Under the pieces are notes generated by a model. The model was not told the DNA's origin, did not search any database, and saw only the letters and a program-made list of their open reading frames with translations. The translations under genes were made by a program, and so were the position numbers. DNA of 64,000 nucleotides from Sphingomonas mollis. GTDB taxonomy: Bacteria > Pseudomonadota > Alphaproteobacteria > Sphingomonadales > Sphingomonadaceae. The stretch is taken from contig NZ_JAELXS010000006.1 in NCBI RefSeq assembly GCF_016427505.1, positions 186,001 through 250,000 of the forward strand, in the 5' to 3' direction. Positions 8,721-17,824 of this stretch are shown piece by piece. Each line of letters begins with the position of its first letter. Position 1 is the first letter of the stretch.

Positions 8721-10364
8721 TCAGTTGGGCGTATCTCCACCCGTGCTCGTCGTGGCGGGAACCGGCGGGGTCGCCGACCGGGCATCGCTCACCGCCTCGT
8801 CGTACCAGCCGGCCAGATCGGCCTTCATCCGGTGCAGCGCGTCGGGGTTCACATACGTCATGTGGCCGGCGGGATAGTAAGTGAAGCGCAGGTTCGCCTG
8901 TTGCGGGCGCTCCAGCATCATGTGGCCCAGATCGTTCTCCGTGCCGAAGAACGGCGTCGCCATGTCGTAATAGCCGTTCATCGACAGCACCTTCAGATAC
9001 GGATTGGCCCGCATCGCCGCCGCCAGATCGATCGCCGTGTTGGGATTGTTCTGGCCACCGCCGCCCGAGCGCCCCGGCGCCTCGTGCTTCCAGTTCCACG
9101 ACCATCCCGCCGCATCGCGCGCCGACAGGCGGTAGGGCAGCTCGGTTTTGTACCCCAGCGTGCTCGTCAGATAATCGGTGAACGAGGCGATGTACGCGCC
9201 CGAAATCGCGTCGGACGATGCATCCGTCTCCGGCCGTTCGCCCGCCGCATCGGTGTCGATCCCGGTGTAGCGCGAATCGAACCGGCCGATCGTGCGCGCC
9301 TGCCCGCGCAGCAATTCCTTCTGGAACCGGGGCAGGTCGATGCGCAGGTTCGCGCGCTTGATGAAATCGGGGCTGATTCCGATCAGTTGGCTCATCTGGT
9401 TCGCCACGGCATTTCGTTCCGCGTCGGAAATGCTCTGCCCCTTGGCGAGCGCGACCATGTACGGCCCTGTCGCAAAGGACCGCGCCTGCGCCACCGCCGT
9501 CGCCACGTCCGCCGGCCGGTTGGGCATCCGGTTGTGATACCATGCCGTCGCCGCATAGCTGGGCAGATAGTTCAGATAGACCTGGTCCAGCCCCGGCTGG
9601 CGATAACCGTAATTCATGATCGACGAGAGCAGCACGACGCCGTTCAGCGCCATGCCGCGTTCCTGCAACTGATACGCCAGCGCGCCGGAGCGCAGCGTGC
9701 CATAGCTTTCGCCGAACAGGAATTTGGGGCTGGTCCAGCGGCTGTACTTGGTGGCGTAGCGCAGGATCGCCTTGGCGAAGGCGTCCGCATCCTCGTCCGT
9801 GCCATAGAAGTCCGATGGCTTCATATCGCCCAGCGGCCGCGAGTAACCGGTGCCGACCGCATCGATGAACACCATGTCGGTCTTGTCGAGCAGCGTGTCA
9901 GGGTTCGGCCCGACGTCATACGGCGCCGGCCGGATGAATTCGGGGTTGGTCGTGCGGATGCGGATCGGCGCGAACGACCCCATGCGCAGCCAGAAACTGG
10001 GGCTGCCCGGCCCGCCATTGTAGAAGAACGTTACCGGCCGCTTGCTGCCCGGCTTCACGCCGTCGAGCGTATAGGCGGTGTAGAAGACGCTGGCCGTCGG
10101 CTTGCCCTCGATATCGCGGATCGTCAGCGTGCCCGCGCTGGCGGTATAGGGCAGGCGACGACCGCCCACCGTTACCGCGTCGCGGTGCTTCACCTCCTGC
10201 TCCTCGATCGGCGCGAGCGCCCAGGCGGCTTCGGCGTCCTGTTTGGCGATCTCGCTATGCGTCTTGCCATTGGCCGGTTTGGCGTCGGACTTCGCCTCTT
10301 GCGCGAAGGACGGCGCGGCGATGACGGAGGACAGCAGGAAGGGGATCAGCAGCTTCGACGGCAA
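8721..10364 (-). CDS. S10-family serine carboxypeptidase, exported
   Basis: 547 residues starting at a TTG preceded by GAGGA; a signal peptide ends near SFAQEAK. The alpha/beta-hydrolase core shows FFYNGGPGSPSFW (oxyanion region), GESYGT with the nucleophile Ser, and PAGHMTYVN with the catalytic His. This fits bacterial S10 serine carboxypeptidases that trim C-terminal residues of periplasmic peptides. It stands alone and is convergent with the EEP gene. Its C-terminal tail is Pro/Thr rich. Confidence 0.92.
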   Translation of the reverse strand: MPSKLLIPFLLSSVIAAPSFAQEAKSDAKPANGKTHSEIAKQDAEAAWALAPIEEQEVKHRDAVTVGGRRLPYTASAGTLTIRDIEGKPTASVFYTAYTLDGVKPGSKRPVTFFYNGGPGSPSFWLRMGSFAPIRIRTTNPEFIRPAPYDVGPNPDTLLDKTDMVFIDAVGTGYSRPLGDMKPSDFYGTDEDADAFAKAILRYATKYSRWTSPKFLFGESYGTLRSGALAYQLQERGMALNGVVLLSSIMNYGYRQPGLDQVYLNYLPSYAATAWYHNRMPNRPADVATAVAQARSFATGPYMVALAKGQSISDAERNAVANQMSQLIGISPDFIKRANLRIDLPRFQKELLRGQARTIGRFDSRYTGIDTDAAGERPETDASSDAISGAYIASFTDYLTSTLGYKTELPYRLSARDAAGWSWNWKHEAPGRSGGGGQNNPNTAIDLAAAMRANPYLKVLSMNGYYDMATPFFGTENDLGHMMLERPQQANLRFTYYPAGHMTYVNPDALHRMKADLAGWYDEAVSDARSATPPVPATTSTGGDTPN

Positions 10365-10523
10365 GACGCATTCCTCGATAAATAGGGAAGGATACCTGCA
10401 CTGTTCCCGCGTTCCGAACGACTTGGCAAGTCCCGCATCATGACGTCGGATCGCACGCCCCGCCGCAGCGTCGCTTTACGCCGACGACGAAGCGGGTAGG
10501 GGGAAACGGGTAGGGAAATCGCC

Positions 10524-11357
10524 ATGGGGGCCATGTACATGCGCAAGACGATCGCCGGCACGACGCTGGCCCTGCTGATCGCCGGCTGCGCGCATCGCGA
10601 CAAGCCTGCACCGCCGCCGCCGGTCGAACCACCCGTGCCGGTCGAGACGCCGACCCCGCCGCCGACCCCCACGATCAACAGCGATCTGGGACCGGAGGAA
10701 GCGGTCTGGCATCTGCGTGCGGCCCTGAACGTCGCGGCGCTCAGTTGCGGGCAGGGGCCGGCCGGTGCCGCGATCGTCACCCGCTACAACGCCTTCCTGA
10801 CCGATCGGAAGGCGACGCTCGCTGCCGCCTATGCCGCCGAAAAGACACGCCATGGTAGTGACCCGGCCACGCTCGACCGGCACATGACGCAGCTTTATAA
10901 TTTCTTCGCCGATCCGGCGGCGCAGCGCGGTTTCTGTACCGTCGCCGGCACCGTCGCCGAACGCACATCGGCGACCCCGGCCGATGCGCTCGCCACCTTC
11001 GCGCCGACTGCGTTGGTAGAACTCGAACAGCCCTATTTCACCAGCCGGCGCAATCCGGCCGCACGCATCGCCATGGCCGCGGCACCGGTAGCTACCACCA
11101 GCCTGCCCGGCGCGGCGCCATGGCGTATCCAGATCGGCGCCTTCACCGGCCGGCCGGCAGCGGAGGCCGCGTGGCAAAAGGCGCTGGCCCGTGTCCCGTC
11201 GCTGGCGGCGTATCAGCCTTCCTACGAGCAGGTGCCGGGCAAGCCGCTGGTCCGTGTCCGCGTCGGGGCGGCGTCGGATCGAGCTGGCGCCATCCGCCTG
11301 TGCGCGGCGGCGGCGGCCGGAGGGTTCGACTGCATGCCCATCGGCGGAACGCGGTAA
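10524..11357 (+). CDS. SPOR-domain lipoprotein
   Basis: 277 residues. Lipobox LLIAGC puts the lipidated Cys at residue 22, and a Pro-rich stretch (PPPVEPPVPVETPTPPPTP) spans the wall region. A middle helical part follows, and the C-terminal SPOR domain (about residues 198-270) opens WRIQIGAF. SPOR domains bind denuded peptidoglycan at division sites. The start is uncertain among three close ATGs; the first has AGGGAA upstream. It is divergent from the S10 peptidase (159 bp gap). Confidence 0.85.
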   Translation: MGAMYMRKTIAGTTLALLIAGCAHRDKPAPPPPVEPPVPVETPTPPPTPTINSDLGPEEAVWHLRAALNVAALSCGQGPAGAAIVTRYNAFLTDRKATLAAAYAAEKTRHGSDPATLDRHMTQLYNFFADPAAQRGFCTVAGTVAERTSATPADALATFAPTALVELEQPYFTSRRNPAARIAMAAAPVATTSLPGAAPWRIQIGAFTGRPAAEAAWQKALARVPSLAAYQPSYEQVPGKPLVRVRVGAASDRAGAIRLCAAAAAGGFDCMPIGGTR

Positions 11358-11368
11358 TCATATCGATT

Positions 11369-11446
11369 CGTCATTGTGAGCGTAGCGAAGCAACCCGGAG
11401 CGTCATGCGCGCGGCTCTGGGTTGCTTCGCTACGCTCGCGATGACG
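11369..11446. repeat. Palindromic repeat, family A copy 2
   Basis: 78-bp inverted repeat: CGTCATTGTGAGCGTAGCG with its complement CGCTACGCTCGCGATGACG, and GAAGCAACCC/GGGTTGCTTC inside. It starts 11 bp after the SPOR gene stop and lies before the end of the convergent small-gene pair. Confidence 0.85.
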
Positions 11447-11491
11447 GGATGCCTTGCCAATTTTGCTCCCCGGCATCTGGCGGGCGACAGC

Positions 11492-11731
11492 TCAATCCAG
11501 CCGCTCCGCCAGCGCCCGGATCGCCATGCCGGCAAATGCCGCGACCGGCTCGCCGTCATCGACCGCCACCGGCCGTTCGGGCGTCAATAGCGCCCCGGCC
11601 TGCATCTCGCCGTCCAGCATCACCCATTCCCTGACCGCGCCGGCCAGACTGCTTACCTGTGCCAGTTCGCTGTCGCCGCGGGGCACGTTCTCCAGCGCCG
11701 CGCTCATCTGCCAGTCGATGCCCTCGGTCAT
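11492..11731 (-). CDS. Small conserved-type hypothetical protein
   Basis: 79 residues, acidic, with no signal peptide or membrane segment; no family was recognised. Its ATG overlaps the stop of the preceding gene by 4 bp (ATGA on the minus strand), so the two are translated together. The pairing with a DUF1488-like gene is the main clue to a shared role. Confidence 0.6.
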   Translation of the reverse strand: MTEGIDWQMSAALENVPRGDSELAQVSSLAGAVREWVMLDGEMQAGALLTPERPVAVDDGEPVAAFAGMAIRALAERLD

Positions 11732-12000
11732 GCCAGATCATTCTCGCTGACGACGACGATCGCCTGATCCTGATCGCGCGCCGCCGCCACGGCCGCTAGT
11801 TCTTGCACCCGCGGCAGATGCCGGTGGAACAGCGCCACCGCCCGGTCGTCCGGCGTCTCGGCGGCCAGCGCCTCCAGCAGATCATATTGCGCGGCGAAGG
11901 CACGGGGCTCGCCATCGATGGTGGCGGCGAATTCGACGCGGCGTTCATCGACATTGTCGAACACGGTGGCGGGGTCGATGGTCAGCCGGTGATCGGCCAT
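11728..12000 (-). CDS. Small DUF1488-like protein
   Basis: 90 residues from an ATG with AGGAG eight bases upstream. The pattern (RRVEFAATIDGEPRAFA, then an ALAAETPDD helix, then FHRHLPRVQELAAVAA and a final VVVSENDL strand) resembles DUF1488 proteins, though I am not certain of the match. Function is unknown. It is the first gene of a two-gene operon with 11492-11731; 72 bp separate it from the exonuclease gene upstream on the same strand. Confidence 0.65.
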   Translation of the reverse strand: MADHRLTIDPATVFDNVDERRVEFAATIDGEPRAFAAQYDLLEALAAETPDDRAVALFHRHLPRVQELAAVAAARDQDQAIVVVSENDLA

Positions 12001-12072
12001 GGGCTTGCTCCTGATGGGAGATTTAACAGCGAAAGACACGTGCGGATGTTCCCATAAGCCGTCGTTCCCGCC

Positions 12073-13071
12073 TCAATCGTCCTCGTCCTCGAAGCCCACC
12101 AGCGCCAGCGCGCGCGCCTTGATCTGGCGGGTCATGCACCAATGGACCAACGCATCCTCGCGGCCATGCGTCACCCACACTTCCTTCGGCGCGATCTCGG
12201 TCAGCGTGTCGGTCAGCTCGTCCCAGTCGGCATGGTCGGACAGGATCAGCGGCAGTTCGATATTCTTCTGCACCGCCCGTTGCCGCACCCGCATCCACCC
12301 GCTGGCCATCGCGGTGATTGGATCGGGCAGCCGCCGCGACCAGCGATCGTTCAGCGCGCCGGGCGGACACATCACGACATGCCCCGCCATTGCCGCCTTG
12401 GGCGTATCCGCCACCGGGATCAGCTCGCCCAGCCGCACGCCGTGTTCGGCATACAGATCGCACAGCCGTTGCAGCGCGCCGTGGATGTAGATCGGCGCCT
12501 CATGCCCGCGTTCGCGCAGTTCGGCGATCACCCGCTGCGCCTTGCCCAATGCATAGGCGCCGACGACGACGCAGCGATCGGGATTGGCGTGCAGCCGGGC
12601 GATCAGCTTGTCGATCTCGTCGCCGGTGTCGGGATGCCGGAACACCGGCAGCGCGAACGTCGCCTCGGTGATGAAGACGTCGCATTTCACTGGTTCGAAC
12701 GGCGTACATGTAGGGTCCGGGCGGCGCTTGTAATCGCCCGACACGACCACCCGCTCGCCCCGGTAATCGAGTACGATCTGCGCCGATCCCAGCACATGGC
12801 CGGCGGGGACGAAGCCCACCTCGACCTCGCCCATCCGGATCGTCTCGCCGTAAGCAACCGGCTCACCGGTCTGCGGGCCATAGCGTGCGTCCATGATCGC
12901 CAGCGTTTCGGGCGTTGCCCATACCCGGCCATGGCCGCCCCGTGCATGGTCGGCATGGCCATGCGTCACCAGCGCGCGGGGGCTGGGTTCGGAAGGGTCG
13001 ACCCACGCATCGGCGGGCCGCACATAGATGCCGTGCGGATGCGGTTCGATCCAGTCGCCGAGCTTTGCCAT
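12073..13071 (-). CDS. Ligase-associated DNA exonuclease (MBL fold)
   Basis: 332 residues. It is a metallo-beta-lactamase/beta-CASP protein with the HGHADH metal motif at residues 37-42, then AGHVLGSAQ, SGDYKRRPDP and a late LSDHADW. This matches the exonuclease family genetically tied to bacterial ATP-dependent ligases. It likely processes DNA ends before sealing by the ligase at the left edge. It is divergent from the neighbouring small gene and the Lhr-type helicase. Confidence 0.93.
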   Translation of the reverse strand: MAKLGDWIEPHPHGIYVRPADAWVDPSEPSPRALVTHGHADHARGGHGRVWATPETLAIMDARYGPQTGEPVAYGETIRMGEVEVGFVPAGHVLGSAQIVLDYRGERVVVSGDYKRRPDPTCTPFEPVKCDVFITEATFALPVFRHPDTGDEIDKLIARLHANPDRCVVVGAYALGKAQRVIAELRERGHEAPIYIHGALQRLCDLYAEHGVRLGELIPVADTPKAAMAGHVVMCPPGALNDRWSRRLPDPITAMASGWMRVRQRAVQKNIELPLILSDHADWDELTDTLTEIAPKEVWVTHGREDALVHWCMTRQIKARALALVGFEDEDD

Positions 13072-13150
13072 GTCCCCTCAACGCAGGGAACGGCGGGAGG
13101 ATCATCCGGGTTCGATTGCCGACACCGATGCCGCGGGATAGGGGTGGGCG

Positions 13151-13504
13151 ATGGCAAAGGCTGACCGACTTGAACGCCTCGACATCCAGCGGCTGGAACT
13201 GGAGGCGGAATACACCGCCGCGCTGGTCGAGGCGTTGCGCAGGACGGCGGCGGGAAAGATGAAACTGTTCGGTCACCAGAACGACCGTGCGTCCCGCGCC
13301 GCGATCGCCCCGACCATCGATAACCTGAACGACATCGGGGAGGCGATCGACGAGGCGAGGGATCGTCTCGGCCTGTCGCCGTTCGACCTTCACCGCCAAT
13401 TCGCCGCGTCGCGCGGGCCGGTCGGACCGCAGGCGGTCGGCGAGCCGAAACAGGCGCAGGCCTGGCTGGATCGGCTGGCGGCGGCGACTGCATCCGACGC
13501 CTGA
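13151..13504 (+). CDS. Hypothetical alpha-helical protein
   Basis: 117 residues, charged and mostly helical (ERLDIQRLELEAEYTAAL, then DNLNDIGEAIDEARDRL), possibly coiled-coil. It has no signal or membrane segment, and no family was recognised. It starts 79 bp from the divergent exonuclease gene and ends 71 bp before the helicase, so it lies inside the DNA-repair set and could be co-transcribed with the helicase. That link is positional only. Confidence 0.65.
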   Translation: MAKADRLERLDIQRLELEAEYTAALVEALRRTAAGKMKLFGHQNDRASRAAIAPTIDNLNDIGEAIDEARDRLGLSPFDLHRQFAASRGPVGPQAVGEPKQAQAWLDRLAAATASDA

Positions 13505-13575
13505 TGCACGGATAGGGCGCAACCTCGCCTGATCGCGGTTATCGCCGCCGCCCGGCGACCCTACATAGCGTCCAG

Positions 13576-15981
13576 ATGAATCTCCCCACCCCCCTGGCCG
13601 ACTGGTTCGCCACCCGCGGCTGGCATCCCCGGCGTCATCAGCTCGACATGCTGGCCGAGGGACGGGCCGGGCATCACGCGCTGCTGGTGGCCACCACCGG
13701 GGCGGGCAAGACGCTGGCTGGCTTCCTGCCGACGCTGACCGAATTGATCGAGCATCCGACCGAGGGGCTGCACACCCTTTATGTCAGCCCGCTGAAGGCG
13801 CTGGCGGTCGATATCCAGCGCAACCTCGTCACCCCCGTCGAGGAAATGGGCCTCGACATCCGGGTCGAGACCCGCACCGGCGACACGCCGTCGGACCGCA
13901 AGGCGCGGCAGCGGGTGAAGCCGCCGCACATCCTGCTGACCACGCCCGAATCGCTGTCGCTGCTGCTCAGCTATCCCGACAGCGCGACGATGTTCGCCGG
14001 CCTGCGGACGATCGTGATCGACGAGGTCCATGCCTTCGCCACCGGCAAGCGCGGCGACCTGTTGTCGCTGTCGATGGCGCGGCTGCAGCGGATCGCGCCC
14101 GATCTGCGCCGCGTCGCGCTGTCCGCCACCGTCGCCGATCCCGACGGCTATCGGGCGTGGCTGGCGCCGGACGGCGATATCGACACCGTCAGCCTGGTGC
14201 AGGGCGAGGCGGGGGCCGATCCGGTGATCGACATCCTGTTGCCCGAGGACCGCGTGCCATGGGCCGGGCATTCGGGCCGTTATGCTGCGCAGCAGGTGAT
14301 GCGGGAGATCGAGGCGCACACCACGACGATCGTGTTCTGCAACACCCGCAGCCTCGCCGAGCTGATCTTTCAGGACCTGTGGAAGGCGAACGATAAGGGT
14401 CTGCCGATCGGTGTTCATCACGGCAGCCTGTCGCTGGAGGCGCGGCGCAAGGTCGAAAGCGCGATGGCGGCGGGCAGGCTGCGGGCGCTGGTGGCGACGG
14501 CCAGTCTCGATCTGGGGGTCGACTGGGGCAATGTCGATTGCGTCATCCAGATGGGCGCACCCAAGGGATCGTCGCGGCTGTTGCAGCGGATCGGCCGCGC
14601 CAACCACCGGCTGGACGAGGCGTCGAAGGCGATCCTCGTGCCCGGCAACCGCTTCGAATATCTGGAGGCGCGCGCTGCCCTCGATGCGGTCGAGGCGGGG
14701 GAACTGGACCCCGACCTGTTTCGCCCCGGTGCGCTCGACGTGCTGGCGCAGCATGTGATGGCCTGTGCCTGCGCCGCGCCGTTCCAGCAGGCGGAACTGC
14801 TCGACGAAGTCCGTTCCGCGCTGCCCTATTCGGCGCTGACCGACGAGGTGTTCGACCGCGTGCTCGGCTTCATCCGCGACGGTGGCTATTCGCTTCGCGC
14901 CTATGACCGGTTCAAGCGGCTGGTGCAGGACGCCGATGGCAGCTGGCGTGTGGCGCATCCGAAATTTGTTGCGCAACATCGCCTGAACGCCGGTATCATC
15001 GTCGAGGCGACGATGCTGACCGTCCGTTTCCGCAATGGCCGCAATCTGGGCAAGGTCGAGGAGGGCTTCGCCGCCACGCTGAGCCATGGCGATACCTTTT
15101 TCTTTGCTGGCCTCAGTCTGGAGGTTGAGAAGATCGATACCGAGGACCTGATCGTCCGCGCCACCAGCCGCCCGGCGCGGGTGCCGAGTTACGGCGGCAG
15201 CCGGATGCCGCTGTCGACCAGCCTTGCCGACCGGGTGCGCGGGTTCCTGTCGAGTTCGGCGGAATGGTCGCGCTTTCCCGACGATGTCCGCGAATGGCTG
15301 GAGATCCACGAGCGCCGCTCCGTATTGCCGCGGCCGGGCCAGTTGCTGGTCGAGACCTTTCCACGGGAAGGGCGGTATTACATGGTCGCTTACGGCTTCG
15401 AGGGGTGGAACGCGCATCAGTCGCTGGGCATGTTGCTGACCCGGCGGATGGAGACGCAGGGGCTGAAACCGTTGGGTTTCGTCGCCAATGATTATGCAAT
15501 CGCCTGTTTCGCGCTGGAGCCGATCACCGATCCGGCGTCGCTGTTCTCGGCCGATATTCTCGAACATGAGTTTGTCGAATGGGTGCAGCAATCGCATCTG
15601 CTGAAACGCGCGTTCCGCGAGGTCGCGGTGATCGGCGGGCTGGTCGAGCGGCAGCATCCCGGCAAGCGCAAGACCGGGCGGCAGGTGACGTTTTCGACCG
15701 ATCTGATCTATGACGTGCTGCGCAAATACGAACCGTCGCATCTGTTGCTGCAGGCCGCGTGGGACGATGCGCGGGCGCGGATGACCGATGTCGGGCGACT
15801 CGCCAACCTGCTCGACCGGGCGGCGGGGACGATGCTGCATGTCGATCTGGACCGGGTGTCGCCACTGGCGGTGCCGGTGCTGGTCCTGATCGGTCGCGAG
15901 CGGATATCGACCAATGCGGGCGACGACGCGCTGCTGGTCGAGGCGGAGGTGCTGGCCGCCGAGGCGATGCGAATCGACTGA
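13576..15981 (+). CDS. Ligase-associated Lhr-type DEXH helicase
   Basis: 801 residues, the length of the Lhr core. Motif I TTGAGKT lies at residues 40-46, motif Ia as SPLKALAVD, TTPES at 122-126 and motif II DEVH at 149-152. The second RecA domain has VHHGSLS and the arginine-finger region QRIGRANH. The winged-helix and Lhr beta-barrel parts fill the C-terminal half. Family members are 3'-5' ATP-dependent helicases of the ligase/exonuclease/PdeM repair set. It is well separated from the ligase itself. Confidence 0.95.
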   Translation: MNLPTPLADWFATRGWHPRRHQLDMLAEGRAGHHALLVATTGAGKTLAGFLPTLTELIEHPTEGLHTLYVSPLKALAVDIQRNLVTPVEEMGLDIRVETRTGDTPSDRKARQRVKPPHILLTTPESLSLLLSYPDSATMFAGLRTIVIDEVHAFATGKRGDLLSLSMARLQRIAPDLRRVALSATVADPDGYRAWLAPDGDIDTVSLVQGEAGADPVIDILLPEDRVPWAGHSGRYAAQQVMREIEAHTTTIVFCNTRSLAELIFQDLWKANDKGLPIGVHHGSLSLEARRKVESAMAAGRLRALVATASLDLGVDWGNVDCVIQMGAPKGSSRLLQRIGRANHRLDEASKAILVPGNRFEYLEARAALDAVEAGELDPDLFRPGALDVLAQHVMACACAAPFQQAELLDEVRSALPYSALTDEVFDRVLGFIRDGGYSLRAYDRFKRLVQDADGSWRVAHPKFVAQHRLNAGIIVEATMLTVRFRNGRNLGKVEEGFAATLSHGDTFFFAGLSLEVEKIDTEDLIVRATSRPARVPSYGGSRMPLSTSLADRVRGFLSSSAEWSRFPDDVREWLEIHERRSVLPRPGQLLVETFPREGRYYMVAYGFEGWNAHQSLGMLLTRRMETQGLKPLGFVANDYAIACFALEPITDPASLFSADILEHEFVEWVQQSHLLKRAFREVAVIGGLVERQHPGKRKTGRQVTFSTDLIYDVLRKYEPSHLLLQAAWDDARARMTDVGRLANLLDRAAGTMLHVDLDRVSPLAVPVLVLIGRERISTNAGDDALLVEAEVLAAEAMRID

Positions 15982-16024
15982 GCGCTTGCCAAGCGGCGCG
16001 GCGAGGCGCAGCTTTCTGCGCAGG

Positions 16025-16996
16025 ATGGAGAGGATGTTCGCCTTGATGGCGGCGGCGGGGCTGTGGTGGACGGCACCCACGCTCGCGCAGATGCCGGTGC
16101 CGGGACCCTTGCCCGATGTGGCGGCCGCCTTACCCGCGGTGCCGCCCGATCCGGGTGACGAACTGGCGCTGGAAGAACTCGACCTGCGGATGACGGTGCC
16201 GGTGACGATCGCCGGCAAGGGGGCATGGCCGTTCGTGATCGATACGGGGGCCGAGCGGACGGTGGTGTCGACCGAACTGGCGGCCAGTCTGGGGCTGGAG
16301 CCGGGGCCGTTCGTTCGGGTGACGACGATGGCCAGCACGCTGTCGACGCCGACGGCGCGCATCCCGTTGCTGAAGGTCAGCCGCCTGTCGCCCGATCTGA
16401 TCGAGGCGCCGGTCTATGCCCGCCGCTTCATCGGTGCGGCCGGGATGCTGGGGCTGGATGCGTTGCAGGGCCAGCGGGTAGTGATCGATTTCGACCGCAG
16501 CAACATGACGCTGACGCCGGCGCGACGCCGGATGCAGCGGGCGGCGGCGCCCGACGAGATCGTGATCGTCGCCAAATCGCGGTTCGGCCAGTTGATCGTC
16601 ACCGATGCGCACTGGCGCGGCAAGCGGATTGCGGTGGTGATCGACACGGGATCGCCGGTGACGATCGCCAACAGCGCCTTGCTGCGACTGGCGAAGTCGT
16701 CGGTGCCGATCGGGCCGGTATCGATGATCGCGGCGAGCGGCGAGACGCTGGTCGCCGATGTCCATCAACTCGACCGGCTGGAGATCGGCGGCGTCACCTT
16801 TTCCGGCGTCGGCGTGGCGGTGGCGGATGTCGTTCCGTTTGGCCGGTTCGGGCTGGCGGACAAGCCGGCGCTGCTGCTGGGCATGGAAACGCTCAGGATG
16901 TTCCGGTCGGTCGAGATCGATTTCACCAACCGCACGATCCGGCTGGCCTTGCCGCGCAATGTCATGACGCGGGGAACGTCGTTTGCGGCACGGTGA
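16025..16996 (+). CDS. Exported retropepsin-type aspartyl protease with two DTG motifs
   Basis: 323 residues from the ATG at 16025; signal peptide ends TLAQ. Two retropepsin-like halves are visible: the first has IDTGAERTVVS and GMLGLDALQ, the second IDTGSPVTIAN and LLLGMETLRMF. Each carries a catalytic DTG, so one chain could form its own active site, as pepsin does, rather than needing a dimer. It is presumably a periplasmic protease; substrates are unknown. It starts 43 bp after the helicase gene on the same strand. Confidence 0.85.
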   Translation: MERMFALMAAAGLWWTAPTLAQMPVPGPLPDVAAALPAVPPDPGDELALEELDLRMTVPVTIAGKGAWPFVIDTGAERTVVSTELAASLGLEPGPFVRVTTMASTLSTPTARIPLLKVSRLSPDLIEAPVYARRFIGAAGMLGLDALQGQRVVIDFDRSNMTLTPARRRMQRAAAPDEIVIVAKSRFGQLIVTDAHWRGKRIAVVIDTGSPVTIANSALLRLAKSSVPIGPVSMIAASGETLVADVHQLDRLEIGGVTFSGVGVAVADVVPFGRFGLADKPALLLGMETLRMFRSVEIDFTNRTIRLALPRNVMTRGTSFAAR

Positions 16997-17297
16997 GGCG
17001 GACGCGGAAAGTCGCTAAAGTCGCACCTCCCACGTGCGCGCGATCGTGCGCACGTGGGCGCGTACACGCGTGCGCGGGATTATAACGGGTGGTCGGCAGA
17101 CCGTGAGAAAGAGCGATTGCGGACGAAGCCGTACGCCATCATGCCGCTGTAGGACAGCCCACCGCGCCGTGGTTCCGATGTTCGACAGCGGTGGCAGCGG
17201 GCGTGGGCCCGTTTGCGCCATTGCTGGTCACCTAAGCAGAACGTTACGGACGCCAAAAGCTGCTTTTCGCTCGCTCATAAGGTGAGCGTTGTCGCCT
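16997..17297. other. Intergenic region with repeat and hairpin
   Basis: 301 bp between convergent genes. It contains the GAAAGTC direct repeat and adjacent long hairpin (17007-17058); the rest (17060-17297) shows no supported gene. GC content falls towards the right, into the neighbouring atypical gene. Confidence 0.5.
17007..17058. repeat. GAAAGTC direct repeat plus 11-bp-arm hairpin
   Basis: GAAAGTCGC and TAAAGTCGC lie 9 bp apart at 17007-17024. They are followed by CCCACGTGCGC (17029-17039), an 8-bp loop and its perfect complement GCGCACGTGGG (17048-17058). A related module is at 61143-61199, and the direct repeat alone at 50424-50442. Confidence 0.75.
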
Positions 17298-17678
17298 TTA
17301 CAGGCCCACGCGGAGCTCCACGATTTCTCTATGAATGATGGTGTTATGGACATCTAACGCAATCCATGCTCGAACATCGGTTGCGCTGATAGCCGGTCGT
17401 GAAGAGACCAGCATTTCACAAACGTATATATGAGCAATTGGCAGATTGCTCCAAGGGCGAGACATGATGATATCTCGCTGGATATCTGCTGGAGCACGCC
17501 CGGCCTTGAATTCGGCCGCTCTCATATCCTTTATCAGGCGAGGTGTAAGACGATCGCCAACTCGAACATTGTTCTCGAGCCAGCTTCGGGCCCCCTCGAC
17601 CTTCAAGGCTGGGTCTGGATAGAACGGCGCCGTTGCGGCTTCCCACACAAACCAAAGGGCGCGCAGGAAATTCTTCAT
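17298..17678 (-). CDS. Hypothetical protein of atypical base composition
   Basis: 126 residues, with no recognised family. The N-terminus (FLRALWFVWEAATAPFY) is hydrophobic and aromatic and could be a membrane-associated helix; the rest looks soluble (LTPRLIKDMRAAEF, RAWIALDVHNTIIH). GC and codon use are plainly lower than neighbours, with AT-ending codons such as ATA and TTA. That suggests acquisition by transfer or a fast-evolving orphan. Flanking gaps are 301 and 146 bp. Confidence 0.6.
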   Translation of the reverse strand: MKNFLRALWFVWEAATAPFYPDPALKVEGARSWLENNVRVGDRLTPRLIKDMRAAEFKAGRAPADIQRDIIMSRPWSNLPIAHIYVCEMLVSSRPAISATDVRAWIALDVHNTIIHREIVELRVGL

Positions 17679-17824
17679 CCGTTATTTGTACATCCAAAAC
17701 GGTTAGCAAACCGTGTGCTGGATGGCGGCCATGATGCGATCCATCTCGGCGAAGCGGCCTCACGTCCCCGTTGCGTGGACGTCCGCGACACGCTCTACTG
17801 ACGGTTCATAAAGAAGGAGCGGGC

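Noticed and set aside
13561..16362. 933-codon open frame on the minus strand opposite the Lhr-type helicase
   Set aside because: It is the shadow of a GC-rich gene: composition is Arg/His/Gln-rich without any family motif, while the plus strand shows complete helicase motifs.
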